Positions 54,169 through 63,075 of a stretch of DNA of 64,000 bases are shown piece after piece. Position numbers and translations under genes: made by a program. Origin of the DNA: Paraburkholderia ginsengiterrae (lineage in GTDB: Bacteria > Pseudomonadota > Gammaproteobacteria > Burkholderiales > Burkholderiaceae). The stretch covers positions 186,001 through 250,000 of the forward strand of contig NZ_LXKA01000221.1 in the NCBI RefSeq assembly GCF_001645125.1, given 5' to 3'. The notes beneath the pieces are model-generated. The model saw only the letters and a list, made by a program, of their open reading frames with translations, was not told the DNA's origin and searched no databases. Position 1 is the first letter of the stretch, and each line of letters begins with the position of its first letter.

Positions 54169-54783
54169 TTACGGTTGGGCGGCCAGCGCCGCGGCGTGAT
54201 CGATAACGCTGGCAAGCTTGACGTCCAGTTCACGCCCTATCGCCGTGACATCCGCATTGCCGAACTGGCCGAACAGCGTGGAGGGCTGGTCGTACTCCAC
54301 CCTCACGACGCCGGGCGCAATTTCATAGACCAGCACGGATAGCGGGGCGTAAAGGCCCGCGCGGATATCGTGCCGGGTCATCTGCAACGCCACGCGCGGG
54401 TTGCCGATGATATAGCGGATGGCGTGCCTGGGAGCGCCCGCCAAACTGAGCAGGACTCCGTGATTTGTCGTCGAGAAGATCATCAACCCTTGATCACCTT
54501 CCATCTTCGCAAGACGAGCGTCTGCTGCGGTCGGATCGGTTTGCACGAGGGTCTTTAACGAAGTTGGGTCGAAACGGCCCAGCAAGGCTTCCAGGTGTCG
54601 CGTGAACGAATCGAAATCGACCTTGCTTTCGAGGCTCACGTGGGTGACTTCAATCTGCTGGCCCGAGGTTCGAACCAGTGAATCCGAGCGCGTTGCGGTT
54701 GAGGGCGACTCGCTGCTCGCGTCCGTAGAAAGCACGCCAAGTCCAATCATGGCGGCGATGGGGGCAACCCGTACTAATCTCAT
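54169..54783 (-). CDS. Exported DUF302 protein
   Basis: A 204-residue protein with a signal peptide (about residues 1-25) and a DUF302 domain: the family phrases are GLMIFSTTNHGVLLSLAG, YIIGNPRVALQM, LYAPLSVLVYEI and VRVEYDQPSTLFG. AAGGGA precedes the ATG. It starts 11 bases after the FAD-subunit gene, so it is probably the last gene of the molybdenum hydroxylase operon. DUF302 proteins have no settled function; periplasmic binding of a small ligand is a common guess. Confidence 0.85.
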   Translation of the reverse strand: MRLVRVAPIAAMIGLGVLSTDASSESPSTATRSDSLVRTSGQQIEVTHVSLESKVDFDSFTRHLEALLGRFDPTSLKTLVQTDPTAADARLAKMEGDQGLMIFSTTNHGVLLSLAGAPRHAIRYIIGNPRVALQMTRHDIRAGLYAPLSVLVYEIAPGVVRVEYDQPSTLFGQFGNADVTAIGRELDVKLASVIDHAAALAAQP

Positions 54784-54794
54784 TACGTTCCCTT

Positions 54795-55652
54795 TTACGA
54801 TTGGCGGACCGCGTCAGCGAGCGCCCGGCTGAGCATCACTTTCGCCAGTTGGATGCGGTATGCACCATCGGCAAATCCATCTTCGAGCGGTGTCGTGCCG
54901 CCAAAAGCCAGTTCGACGAGGCGGGCGATCTCTTCTGCCGAACCCGTGAATCCGTGGCCTAGCTCGATCTCAGCCGCACGCGCGCGGAATGCTGTTTCAG
55001 CCACCCCAGTTACGCCAATCATGCCGCCCGTACAAATGCTTCCGCCGTAGCGCAAGGCGACCGCGGCCGCGGCGACGGCATAACCCGAGGAGGGATGGCG
55101 GAATTTCCGGTAAGCCACCCGATCAGGACCGGGCAACGGGATGAGGATGCGCGTGAGCAACTCGTCCTGCTGTACCGCCGAAGTCATGAAACCGACAAAA
55201 AACTCGTCGGCGGGTACCTGTCGTGTACCGTCGGCGCTGGTGATTTCCATTCGCGCATCCAGCGCAAGCATGACCGCCGGCCAGTCTGCCGACGGATCGG
55301 CATAAACGAGCGAGCCGCCGATGGTGCCGCGATTGCGCACGGTCGGGTCCGCAATGACGCTTGCCGCCATCCGGAACAACGGAGAAAGTTCGGCCAGTTG
55401 TGAATGATCGCCAAGCTTGGCATGGGACGTCGCAGCACCGATTGCAATGTGATCGGAATGGATCTCGATGCCGTGCAGTTCGGGCAGTCTGCCAATGTCG
55501 ATAAGCAGGGGCGTACTGGCAAGGCGCAGCTTCATGAGCGGGAGCAGCGAATGGCCGCCGGAGAGCAATTTGGCATCGCGCTCGCTGGCGAGCATGGCGA
55601 GTGCATGCGCCACACTGGTGGCTCTGACGTAGTCAACAGGGTAGGGGATCAT
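54795..55652 (-). CDS. FAD-binding subunit of a molybdenum hydroxylase (CoxM/CutM type)
   Basis: A 285-residue medium subunit. The FAD-binding motifs are AKLLSGGHSLLPLMKLRLA (residues about 28-46) and NRGTIGGSLVYADPSADWPA (about 110-130), both conserved in CoxM, CutM and the XDH FAD domain. It transfers electrons from the 2Fe-2S subunit to the acceptor through FAD. Its start overlaps the large-subunit stop as ATGA, so the two are co-translated. Length is normal. Confidence 0.93.
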   Translation of the reverse strand: MIPYPVDYVRATSVAHALAMLASERDAKLLSGGHSLLPLMKLRLASTPLLIDIGRLPELHGIEIHSDHIAIGAATSHAKLGDHSQLAELSPLFRMAASVIADPTVRNRGTIGGSLVYADPSADWPAVMLALDARMEITSADGTRQVPADEFFVGFMTSAVQQDELLTRILIPLPGPDRVAYRKFRHPSSGYAVAAAAVALRYGGSICTGGMIGVTGVAETAFRARAAEIELGHGFTGSAEEIARLVELAFGGTTPLEDGFADGAYRIQLAKVMLSRALADAVRQS

Positions 55653-58021
55653 GCGTGGCTCCGGGTTGCAGTCTGAATTGCGCGCCAGATTTTTGGCGGC
55701 GTGAGCGGCATGTCGAGATGGGTAATGCCAAACGGTTTCAGCGCATCACAGACAGCGGACACGACCGCGGGCGGCGCGCCAACGCAGCCCGCCTCACCAA
55801 TGCCCTTTGCGCCGAGCGGATTGGTGGGCGAGGGGGTGATATGAAAGTCCGTACGCATACGGGGAATTTGCTCGATGCGAGGGAATCCGTAATCGAGCAG
55901 TGACCCGGAAAGAAGCTGCCCGCTCTCGTCATATCGGGCTTCTTCATAGAGTGCCTGTCCAATGCCTTGCGCGATGCCGCCGTGCATCTGGCCGTGGCAC
56001 AGCAAGGGATTGATCAGTACGCCGACGTCGTCGACTGCAACATAATCAAGAATGCTAACTACGCCGGTATCGGCGTCGACCTCTACGACAACCGCATGGC
56101 ATCCGTTTGGCGCGCCCATTCCGGTGGGTTCGTAGAACACGCGCTCATCCAGGCCGGCCTCAACGTCGCGCGGGAGTTTGCTCGCCACGTAGGCCATTCT
56201 GGCCACTTCGGCGAAGGACGCCGTGCCGCCGGCTTCCGTGGAAAATACGCCGCGAGCGTAACTGACAGCTTCTTCCGGGACCCCAAGCATGAGCCCCGCG
56301 ATTTTCTTTGCTTTTGCGAGAATCTTGCCCGCCGAGACATAGGCGGCCGAGCCTCCTACCGGCATGGAGCGTGAGTTGAAGGTGCCGTGCCCGGCGAGGA
56401 CGCGGTCCGTATCGCCTTGTACAACGTCGATGTCGTCCATCGGCAATTGAAGCACTTCACCCACGATCTGGGCGTAACTCGTGGCGTGACCATGGCCCTG
56501 CGGCATCGATCCGCTGAACAGGGTGACCTTGCCGTCGGAATGCATGCGCACGTGCGCGCTTTCCCAGCCACCGCGGTTGAATCCCACATGGCGCAGGAGC
56601 TGGGAGTTGCCCATGCCGACCACTTCCATGTAGCAGATCACGCCAATGCCGATATACCGGCCTTCCTGACGCAGGGCCGCCTGCCGTTCGCGCCAGCCTT
56701 CGTAGTCGATCATCTCCGTCGCTCTCGCCAGACAGGCTTCATAGTCGCCGTTGTCCCATTTGCTGCGAGCATTGTTATGCGGCTGATACGGAAACTGGTG
56801 AACCTGTACCAGGTTCAGGCGGCGCAGCGCGACGGGATCCATATCCAGGGCGTTGGCTACCGCATCCATGGTGCGCTCGATGATATAAGCAGCCTCCGGC
56901 CGCCCTGCGCCGCGATAGGCATCGACAGGCGTGGTGTTGGTTGTCACGAGATCGACCTGCACGTCGACATTGCCGATGACGTAGTTGCCCGTCACATAGG
57001 TCGCCGTGTTGATGGTCGGGATGCCGGTTCCCATGTTGGACAGATAGGCGCCCAGGTTGGCGTACGAGCGGACTTTGATACCGAGTACCTTGCCCGCATT
57101 CGTGACAGCGGCGTCCACGTATTCCACGTGATCGCGCCCGTGCGTCGTGGCCACGTGGTTTTCGCTGCGCGTTTCGGTCCAGCTGACGGGGCGGCCGAAG
57201 TTCCGGGAGGCGAAGGCGACCAGCACCTCTTCAACGTAGAAGTGCATCTTGCAGCCGAAACCACCGCCGATATCCGGCGCCACAATGCGTAGGCGATGCT
57301 CGGGCCAGCCCAGCGTCTCCGCGATCCATCGGCGGGACATGTGCGGTACCTGGCTTGGCAGAATGAAGGTAAGCCGTTCGTCGATTGCGTCGTAGCTGGC
57401 GCAGAGTGCGCGAGGTTCAAGCGGGTTGGGAATCAAACGTTGGTTGACGAGGCGAATGGACACGACACGGTCGGCCGCTTTTACGGCTTCTTCGTAGTCG
57501 CCGCCCTTGACCTTGTAGACGCCGATAAGATTGCCGGGGACGTTGTCGTGAAGTTGCGGCGCGCCGTCCTTCAGCGCGGTTTCCGCGTCCACCACCACGG
57601 ACAATTCTTCATAGTCGACCTGCACGAGTTCGGCGGCGTCGGCCGCCAGTTCGCGCGTCTCGGCCACCACCAGCGCTACCGCTTCGCCTGCGTACCGTAC
57701 GCGCTCCGCTGGCAGCGGTGGGTGAGGCGGAACGATGGAATCGCCGACAACCCAGTTCGGGCGAATATCACCAATTTTCCCGGCGATGTCGGCGTGGGTC
57801 AGCACGCCCACCACACCCGGCAACGCGCGCGCGGCGGCCGTATCGATCTGGCGGATCCGCGCATGCGCGAAAGGCGACCTGACGAAGGCGGCGAATACCA
57901 TTCCGGGGAATTGGTAGTCGTCCGTAAAACGACCCTGTCCGCTCATCAGGCGCTGGTCTTCACGCCGTTTGACCGGCTTGCCGATGTATTGCGTGCCGAC
58001 GTTTTGCTGTCTGTCATTCAT
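55649..58021 (-). CDS. Molybdenum-binding large subunit of an aldehyde/xanthine/CO dehydrogenase-family hydroxylase
   Basis: A 790-residue CoxL-type subunit. N-terminal [20 protein letters not shown] is typical; [13 protein letters not shown] is the substrate/Mo channel motif; [10 protein letters not shown] occupies the active-site loop where true form I CO dehydrogenases carry AYRCSFR with the Cu-binding cysteine, so CO oxidation is unlikely. [18 protein letters not shown] and [18 protein letters not shown] with the active-site Glu follow near the end. It probably hydroxylates an aromatic, aldehyde or N-heterocyclic compound. The start has GGAGG six bases upstream and overlaps the 2Fe-2S gene by eight bases. 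Confidence 0.93.
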   Translation of the reverse strand: MNDRQQNVGTQYIGKPVKRREDQRLMSGQGRFTDDYQFPGMVFAAFVRSPFAHARIRQIDTAAARALPGVVGVLTHADIAGKIGDIRPNWVVGDSIVPPHPPLPAERVRYAGEAVALVVAETRELAADAAELVQVDYEELSVVVDAETALKDGAPQLHDNVPGNLIGVYKVKGGDYEEAVKAADRVVSIRLVNQRLIPNPLEPRALCASYDAIDERLTFILPSQVPHMSRRWIAETLGWPEHRLRIVAPDIGGGFGCKMHFYVEEVLVAFASRNFGRPVSWTETRSENHVATTHGRDHVEYVDAAVTNAGKVLGIKVRSYANLGAYLSNMGTGIPTINTATYVTGNYVIGNVDVQVDLVTTNTTPVDAYRGAGRPEAAYIIERTMDAVANALDMDPVALRRLNLVQVHQFPYQPHNNARSKWDNGDYEACLARATEMIDYEGWRERQAALRQEGRYIGIGVICYMEVVGMGNSQLLRHVGFNRGGWESAHVRMHSDGKVTLFSGSMPQGHGHATSYAQIVGEVLQLPMDDIDVVQGDTDRVLAGHGTFNSRSMPVGGSAAYVSAGKILAKAKKIAGLMLGVPEEAVSYARGVFSTEAGGTASFAEVARMAYVASKLPRDVEAGLDERVFYEPTGMGAPNGCHAVVVEVDADTGVVSILDYVAVDDVGVLINPLLCHGQMHGGIAQGIGQALYEEARYDESGQLLSGSLLDYGFPRIEQIPRMRTDFHITPSPTNPLGAKGIGEAGCVGAPPAVVSAVCDALKPFGITHLDMPLTPPKIWRAIQTATRSHA

Positions 58022-58514
58022 GGCTCGCCTCCGCGACCGGTTGGCCCGTGCGCTCGTTCAACCGTTGCGCGGCCAGCAGGACGGCATCCACGATGTTCTG
58101 GTACCCGGTGCAGCGGCACAGATTGCCATGCAGCGCGTGCCGCACCGCTTGTTCCGAAGGGTCCGGCGTATTGACCAGCAGCGCGCGCGCAGCCATCAGC
58201 ATGCCCGGCGTACAGAAGCCGCACTGAAGCCCATGGCACTCGTTGAAAGCCTGCTTCAGCGCGCTGACAATCGAATCCTGCTCCATGCCTTCAATCGTGT
58301 GCACGCTGCAGCCTTCGGTCTGCACCGCCAGCACAGTGCACGAGCGAGCGGTTTTCTGGTCGATTAGAACCGTACACGCGCCGCACTGTGACGTGTCGCA
58401 GCCGATATGCACGCCGGTCAATCGCAATGAATCTCGCAAGACGTGGACGAGAAGCCGCCTCGGTTCTGTGTCAATCGTGCGCGGCGCGCCATTGACGGTG
58501 TTGTGTATCTGCAT
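58014..58514 (-). CDS. 2Fe-2S small subunit of the molybdenum hydroxylase (CoxS/CutS type)
   Basis: A 166-residue ferredoxin-like subunit with both clusters: the plant-type motif [12 protein letters not shown] with a fourth Cys in ARSC, and the C-terminal four-helix motif CGFCTPGM with CRCTGY. It carries electrons from the Mo site to FAD. I begin at ATG 58514, which has AGGA eight bases upstream; ATG 58523 is possible but too close to its purine run. A separate promoter is plausible, because 148 bases and an inverted repeat separate it from the CoxG-like gene. Confidence 0.92.
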   Translation of the reverse strand: MQIHNTVNGAPRTIDTEPRRLLVHVLRDSLRLTGVHIGCDTSQCGACTVLIDQKTARSCTVLAVQTEGCSVHTIEGMEQDSIVSALKQAFNECHGLQCGFCTPGMLMAARALLVNTPDPSEQAVRHALHGNLCRCTGYQNIVDAVLLAAQRLNERTGQPVAEASHE

Positions 58515-58648
58515 GAGTGTCATCCTGTCCCGTTGTCTGCATGTCTCGCCTGGCAGGCCTAAGCCTTTCACCAAGGTGCCCATTCGTACGATGTTGAGCG
58601 CCGCGCCAAGTGGATCGGTCAGGTACCGGCATCCACTTGCCACCTTTT

Positions 58649-58668
58649 TATATGATAACCATCATATA
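58649..58668. promoter_or_regulatory. Candidate operator: TATATGAT-AACC-ATCATATA
   Basis: A perfect eight-base inverted repeat around AACC. It overlaps the end of the CoxG-like gene and lies about 135 bases upstream of the 2Fe-2S gene start. It is A/T-rich in a GC-rich region, which argues for a protein-binding site or a promoter rather than coding constraint. The protein that might bind is not known. Confidence 0.42.
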
Positions 58669-59108
58669 TCAGGGCGAAGCAAATCCGTTGGCTCGCTTAC
58701 CTGCCGCTCGAACTGCGCGAAAAAGTCGGCGAGGAACTTGTTGGCCACTGAGCCAATGAGGCGTGAGCCGAGCTGCACCGTCGCGGCATATTGCAAGGTG
58801 GTGCCGCCATCCATGTCTTCCAGGTGAACGTCGGCAACGAGCTTGCCGAACCCGGCTATTCCTCCGCTGCCGCCGCCTTCTATCCGGTAGCCGATGTTCT
58901 CGAGAAGGTCCAGGAAACGGGCATTGCCTTTGAAACGGGCTTTGATCGGCCCGACGGCCGCCACGATGACTACGTCGTAACTGCCGTCCTCTGCCTGCTG
59001 ATAGTGCTCGCATCCTGGCAGGCACTGCTGCAGCGTCACTGGGTCGTTAAGACGCTGCCACACGGCGGCGCGAGACGCAATGATGCGTTGTGATCCTTTA
59101 AATTCCAA
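58662..59108 (-). CDS. CoxG-like SRPBCC protein
   Basis: A 148-residue protein of the CoxG/polyketide cyclase-like fold: MEFKGSQRIIASRAAVWQRL at the start, QCLPGCEHYQ, IKARFKGNARFLD and GSRLIGSVANKFLADFFAQF at the end, all typical of CoxG. In CO dehydrogenase clusters CoxG anchors or assembles the enzyme at the membrane. The start is TTG, as the family beginning MEFKG aligns there and GGAGGG lies five bases upstream. It is the first gene of the minus-strand molybdenum hydroxylase group. Confidence 0.88.
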   Translation of the reverse strand: MEFKGSQRIIASRAAVWQRLNDPVTLQQCLPGCEHYQQAEDGSYDVVIVAAVGPIKARFKGNARFLDLLENIGYRIEGGGSGGIAGFGKLVADVHLEDMDGGTTLQYAATVQLGSRLIGSVANKFLADFFAQFERQVSEPTDLLRPDI

Positions 59109-59507
59109 ACCGCCCTCCGCCAGACCTATAATGTCATCATCGTTAACATGCTAAGGGGGCTGTGTCTGGACGGTCAAGTCCGGATCGTGATAATCCCGCT
59201 GGTATTTACCCCAGGCTGGCAGGCAGGAGGGCTTGGGGTGACGGGCGCGTGCTTCGGTAACTGCGATAGCGGTTGCTATTCGCGGCTATCTAGCGGACGA
59301 GCCCCGAGGTTTGCAATGCGCCCAGGTCGGGAATCGTCGAGGCAAACGCCGCAGATTGCATGGCTTGCTGTGCGAGCACTGCCAATTCATGCGCAGGCTG
59401 CTGGACTGTCACTGTGGCGGCATCTGCCGCCCCGGTTTAGACTTGCGCCTGCGGCAGGTGGTCGGCAGTGTTCACGTTCAATCCGTCATGCTAACGAGGT
59501 ATAGCGA
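59109..59507. other. Divergent promoter region of the CoxG-like and LysR genes
   Basis: These 399 bases hold no supported gene. They must carry the promoter of the hydroxylase group on the minus strand and of the LysR gene on the plus strand. I found no convincing operator; an A/T-rich stretch near 59124-59150 suits a promoter. Confidence 0.45.
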
Positions 59508-60512
59508 ATGGATATCGCGCAGGCCATGAGAGTATTTGCCCGCGTCGTGGAGACGAAGAGTTTCACGCGCGCGTCCGAGACGCTCGACTTGCCACGCGGA
59601 CGCGTGACCGTGATCGTACAGAACCTCGAAGCACACCTTAAAACACGCTTGTTGCAACGCACCACGCGCAGCCTCAACCTGACGGCGGACGGCGCCGCCT
59701 ATTACGAGCGATGCGTGCGCGTCCTCGCGGATATCGACGACATCGAGAACTCGTTCCTCGGCAAGAAGCAATCGCCGCGCGGCAGGTTGAGGGTGGACAT
59801 GCCCGGCGCGCTCGGGCGCCTCATCGTCATGCCGGCGCTGGCGGACTTTCACGAGCGCTATCCTGAGATCGACCTGGTGCTCGGCCTCGGCGACAAGCCT
59901 CTGGATCTCGTGCAGGAGGGCGTCGACTGCGTGGTGCGCATCGGCACCTTGCAGGATTCGTCGCTCGTGGCGCGGCGTGTCGGGATCTATCAGGGCGTCA
60001 CCGTCGCCAGCCCGGCGTATCTCCACAAGGCAGGCACACCGCGAACGCTGGACGAGCTCGCCCATCACCAGGCCGTGAACTACTACTGGGGGCGCTCGGG
60101 CAGGATCATGCCGCTGACGTTCGATGTCGACGGCAAAACGGTCGAGGTGAAGATGCGCGGCTCCATCGCCGTGAACGACGCTGAGGCCTATCTGGGAAGC
60201 GCGCTGAATGGCCTCGGCATCGTTCAGGGCGCCCGCTTCATGGCGCTGCCGTACCTCGAATCCGGCGCACTGGTCGAGATTCTTTCGCAGTGGAAGCCGC
60301 CGCCGCTACCCATTTCCGCGGTATATCCGCACAATCGGCATCTCTCCGCGACCGTGCGCGCGTTCGTCGACTGGATCGCCGAACTCTTTCGCAACTGTGC
60401 GCTCCTGACCAGCACCCCCGAAGCCGACGCGCGGTGTCGCCCTACGAGCATTGATACCCAGGACGCCGATGCCGTCGATCTTGCAGACGACGAAGAGGGC
60501 TCGATTGGCTAA
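59508..60512 (+). CDS. LysR-family transcriptional regulator (BpeT/CeoR-like)
   Basis: A 334-residue regulator; the HTH reads MRVFARVVETKSFTRASETL then RVTVIVQNLEAHLKTRLLQR, the style of the branch that includes BpeT and CeoR. The effector domain has GRLIVMPALADFHERYPEID and VDCVVRIGTLQDSSLVARR. In Burkholderia, bpeT and ceoR stand before llpE and an RND efflux operon; here an llpE-like gene follows at 60657 but no RND genes do. It also faces the molybdenum hydroxylase group, which it might control instead. Confidence 0.9.
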   Translation: MDIAQAMRVFARVVETKSFTRASETLDLPRGRVTVIVQNLEAHLKTRLLQRTTRSLNLTADGAAYYERCVRVLADIDDIENSFLGKKQSPRGRLRVDMPGALGRLIVMPALADFHERYPEIDLVLGLGDKPLDLVQEGVDCVVRIGTLQDSSLVARRVGIYQGVTVASPAYLHKAGTPRTLDELAHHQAVNYYWGRSGRIMPLTFDVDGKTVEVKMRGSIAVNDAEAYLGSALNGLGIVQGARFMALPYLESGALVEILSQWKPPPLPISAVYPHNRHLSATVRAFVDWIAELFRNCALLTSTPEADARCRPTSIDTQDADAVDLADDEEGSIG

Positions 60513-60656
60513 GCCGGTTGCTACCACGGAGAAAGGCGACACTTTGTTCTCGTTGTAAGAACAGAGTTGGCGCGAGCTCGCGATTTATCGGCGCAGCGCT
60601 GAGGATCACAATACGGGCATTGTTCCCATCAGTGAGAACGCTGCGCGTTGCCTGGC

Positions 60657-61445
60657 ATGTCTACCGTTTCCCAATCAGGTTTGCTGGTCGAAGAAGTGCA
60701 GATCAACGGCTACAGCCAGCCTGTTGCCGTGCGCAGCTTCAGGCCGCCGGCGCAGAAAGGCCGGCTCCCGATCATCCTCTATTTTCACGGTGGCCTTTTC
60801 ACGGGCGGCTCGCTTGAGGAGACCCATTCCGTATGTGAGGCGCTCGCGCTAAACGTGCGCGCATGGGTGCTCTCCGTCGGCTACTCGCTCGCGCCTGGGT
60901 TCCCCTTTCCCAATGCGGTGGAGGACGCGCATCGCGCCCTGCTGTGGGCGCACGCTGAAGCCAGTGGAGTGAATGCGGACAAGCAACATATGGCCGTGGC
61001 CGGCCACGACGCCGGCGGCAATATCGCGACCTGCCTCGCCGCCGTCGCTCGCGACCGCGGTAATGCGGGCATCCGTGCCCAGGTTCTGCTCGCGCCGCTG
61101 CTTGACCCCAGCATGACCCGCGTCGGCCAATATACGACGCATGCAGCGCCTGGCGTAGACGATCTGGCGGTCAGCTACCGGGCGTACCTGCCAACGCTCG
61201 CGCAGCGCGTTCATCCTTATGCCGCTCCGCTCGAGTCGCGCCGCCTCGCACGCTTGCCGGCGGCATTCATTGCCAGCGTAGAGCATGACCCGCTGCATTT
61301 CGAAGCCGAACAATACGCCGCGTCTCTCATCGCCGCCGGCGTCCCTACGGAATTCGCGCGCTACGCCAACACGACGCGCGAGGGGATTGCCGTGCACGCG
61401 CCTGCGCTTCTTGCGGCGAGCGGATTTCTGCAGCGGCACCTCTGA
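60657..61445 (+). CDS. Alpha/beta-hydrolase fold protein, LlpE-like, catalytic Ser replaced by Asp
   Basis: A 262-residue protein of the hormone-sensitive-lipase group. The oxyanion motif is YFHGGLF (His44) instead of HGGGF. At the nucleophile elbow, VAGHDAGGNIA has Asp118 where GxSxG enzymes have Ser. It still has FIASVEHDPLHFEAEQYAA for the acid position. So esterase activity is doubtful, though the fold is intact. A LysR gene precedes it in the same order as bpeT-llpE in Burkholderia efflux loci, but the RND pump genes are missing; a porin gene on the other strand comes next. ATG 60657 was chosen over TTG 60648. Confidence 0.85.
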   Translation: MSTVSQSGLLVEEVQINGYSQPVAVRSFRPPAQKGRLPIILYFHGGLFTGGSLEETHSVCEALALNVRAWVLSVGYSLAPGFPFPNAVEDAHRALLWAHAEASGVNADKQHMAVAGHDAGGNIATCLAAVARDRGNAGIRAQVLLAPLLDPSMTRVGQYTTHAAPGVDDLAVSYRAYLPTLAQRVHPYAAPLESRRLARLPAAFIASVEHDPLHFEAEQYAASLIAAGVPTEFARYANTTREGIAVHAPALLAASGFLQRHL

Positions 61446-61581
61446 CGCCTTGCGATGCAAACCCGGCGGGTGACTACCTGATCGTTTGCGGGCGCTTCTC
61501 CGGCCATAGCCGCCCCGCCGCGTCGCCAAACCGTGCGGGAGCGCGGGCTGGCGGCCGGATAAGGCGTCACCTGAGTTGCAA

Positions 61582-62715
61582 TCAGAAAGAATGACGGATG
61601 CCGATCATCGCGGCAGTAGAAGACCGGCCCTTGGGAACAGGCGAGCCGTAGCCGATTATCTGGCTCATCGTGCCGTGGTTGTCGACATAGCCCACTTCCG
61701 CATAGGTGACGGTGGCCTTGGACAGCGCGTAGTTGGCGCCCGCGGCAAACTCCGCCGAATGGTTGGACCCGTTGTTCCTATCATGCAGGTAATAGAACCC
61801 CGACGTAATCTCGAATGCGGGGCTGAGTTTGTATCCCAATCCGCCAGACGCCAATTCCAGGTTCGCCTTGTTGCTGTTGGCCGGGTTCTTTCCGCGGCCG
61901 TAAGCCGCGGATATCGAAAGATTCATGATCTTGTACAACGCACCAAAGTAGTACAACTGATTATTGTTCAGACCAGTTGACGGTGCGGCCTGGCCGGTAG
62001 GCCCGAACGGATTGGTGTCGTGTCCATTGTAATAAACCGCTGCAAGGTTGAGTCCGTAATCCGAATATTGCAGGACGGCGGACTCTCGCGTGCCGCCCTG
62101 GAACTGTCCAGGTACGCCGCCTGGTGCATACTCGAGCGCGAGCGATGCACCATAGAATTTCGGAGAGCGATAGACGATGGCATTGCTGTCATAGATGGCG
62201 CCGATCGCGCCGTTCGAACTGGTGCCAGGCCACCCGGCTGCCTGATTGAGGCCGAGAACGGCGATCAGACTGCTGCCGAAGTACTGCGCTCCGCGAACGT
62301 CGGTATCCTTCATCGCGTAGATCAACGGGGTCAGTTGCCGGCCGAAGTCCACGCTGCCATATGGGCTCGCAACACCGACCGTCGATTGCCGGTTGAAAAT
62401 AGCGCTGACGCCCGGTGTGTCGGAGGGCCTGAAAGTGCCGTTGTTGCTCGAGAAACCGCCCTCCAGCCGGAAATTGACCTGATAGCCGCCGCCGATATCT
62501 TCGTGGCCTATCATGCCCCAGAGGCTCGTATAGAGGCCCCCGTCCTTCATCATGTAAGCGTGACCGAGATTGATCTTCGACTGAAAATTGGCGGCGTTCG
62601 CGCTCTGGTACATGAGTCCCGTGTCCACCACGCCATACAAAGTGACTGATGATTGTGCGTGCGAAGCTGCCGCATATATTAGGAATGCGATGGAACTACC
62701 GTGTTTCAACTTCAT
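61582..62715 (-). CDS. General outer-membrane porin, Burkholderia type
   Basis: A 377-residue protein with a signal peptide (to about residue 20, ASHA/Q). It then has the OmpC-like first strand SSVTLYGVVDTGLMYQS, and alternating strands through the length, with VDFGRQLTPLIYAMKD and the C-terminal AAMIGIRHSF ending in Phe, as needed for outer-membrane insertion. By family it forms trimers of 16-stranded barrels for small hydrophilic solutes. GAGAGGA precedes the ATG. It is alone; upstream on its strand a TTGACA occurs about 100 bases before the start, without a good -10 partner. Confidence 0.93.
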   Translation of the reverse strand: MKLKHGSSIAFLIYAAASHAQSSVTLYGVVDTGLMYQSANAANFQSKINLGHAYMMKDGGLYTSLWGMIGHEDIGGGYQVNFRLEGGFSSNNGTFRPSDTPGVSAIFNRQSTVGVASPYGSVDFGRQLTPLIYAMKDTDVRGAQYFGSSLIAVLGLNQAAGWPGTSSNGAIGAIYDSNAIVYRSPKFYGASLALEYAPGGVPGQFQGGTRESAVLQYSDYGLNLAAVYYNGHDTNPFGPTGQAAPSTGLNNNQLYYFGALYKIMNLSISAAYGRGKNPANSNKANLELASGGLGYKLSPAFEITSGFYYLHDRNNGSNHSAEFAAGANYALSKATVTYAEVGYVDNHGTMSQIIGYGSPVPKGRSSTAAMIGIRHSF

Positions 62716-63075
62716 TGCCGATCCTCTCAGGAAATTGCGATTGCCGGGTGATCCTCGGGTTTATGAGGCGATGCTGAAACGAAACTGCGATAGCTTTTCG
62801 ACCACGTTGCCATTGTCAACGTAAGTGTCGATATGTGTTCGTGCTTTGGAACACCACTGTTGGTGCCGCTACACACGCGAGTCCGGTGTGTGGTGAGCCA
62901 TCCTGGTTCGCCAGGATATTTTTCTATTTCAGCAGTACTGCACGGGTGAGGCGCTTTCCCTCGCACACTTTATCCGCGAGGCGTTGAGGGCATTCTCTTG
63001 CGGAAAACACAGAACTTTATTGCAACAGGATTCCTGGCCGGGGCAAAGCCCCGGACCCATGACGCTTTCTTTGTG
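62716..63075. other. Intergenic region upstream of the porin gene
   Basis: These 360 bases hold no supported gene. On the minus strand a TTGACA lies at 62814-62819, a possible -35 element of the porin promoter, without a clear -10. The hairpin at 63038-63054, downstream of the thiolase gene, is listed separately. Confidence 0.45.
63038..63054 (-). terminator. Hairpin after the thiolase gene
   Basis: CCGGGGC pairs with GCCCCGG around an AAA loop, about 20 bases after the thiolase stop on the minus strand. No T run follows within ten bases, so it may be an incomplete terminator. Confidence 0.45.

Noticed and set aside
55649-58021. Carbon monoxide dehydrogenase large subunit
   Set aside because: The active-site loop [10 protein letters not shown] lacks the cysteine of AYRCSFR that CO-oxidising enzymes need.
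56387-58174. Two long plus-strand frames of about 300 codons each
   Set aside because: Antisense to the molybdenum large-subunit gene, which has all family motifs.
59148-59504. A 118-codon plus-strand frame in the divergent promoter region
   Set aside because: No family resemblance; it fills the space needed for two promoters.
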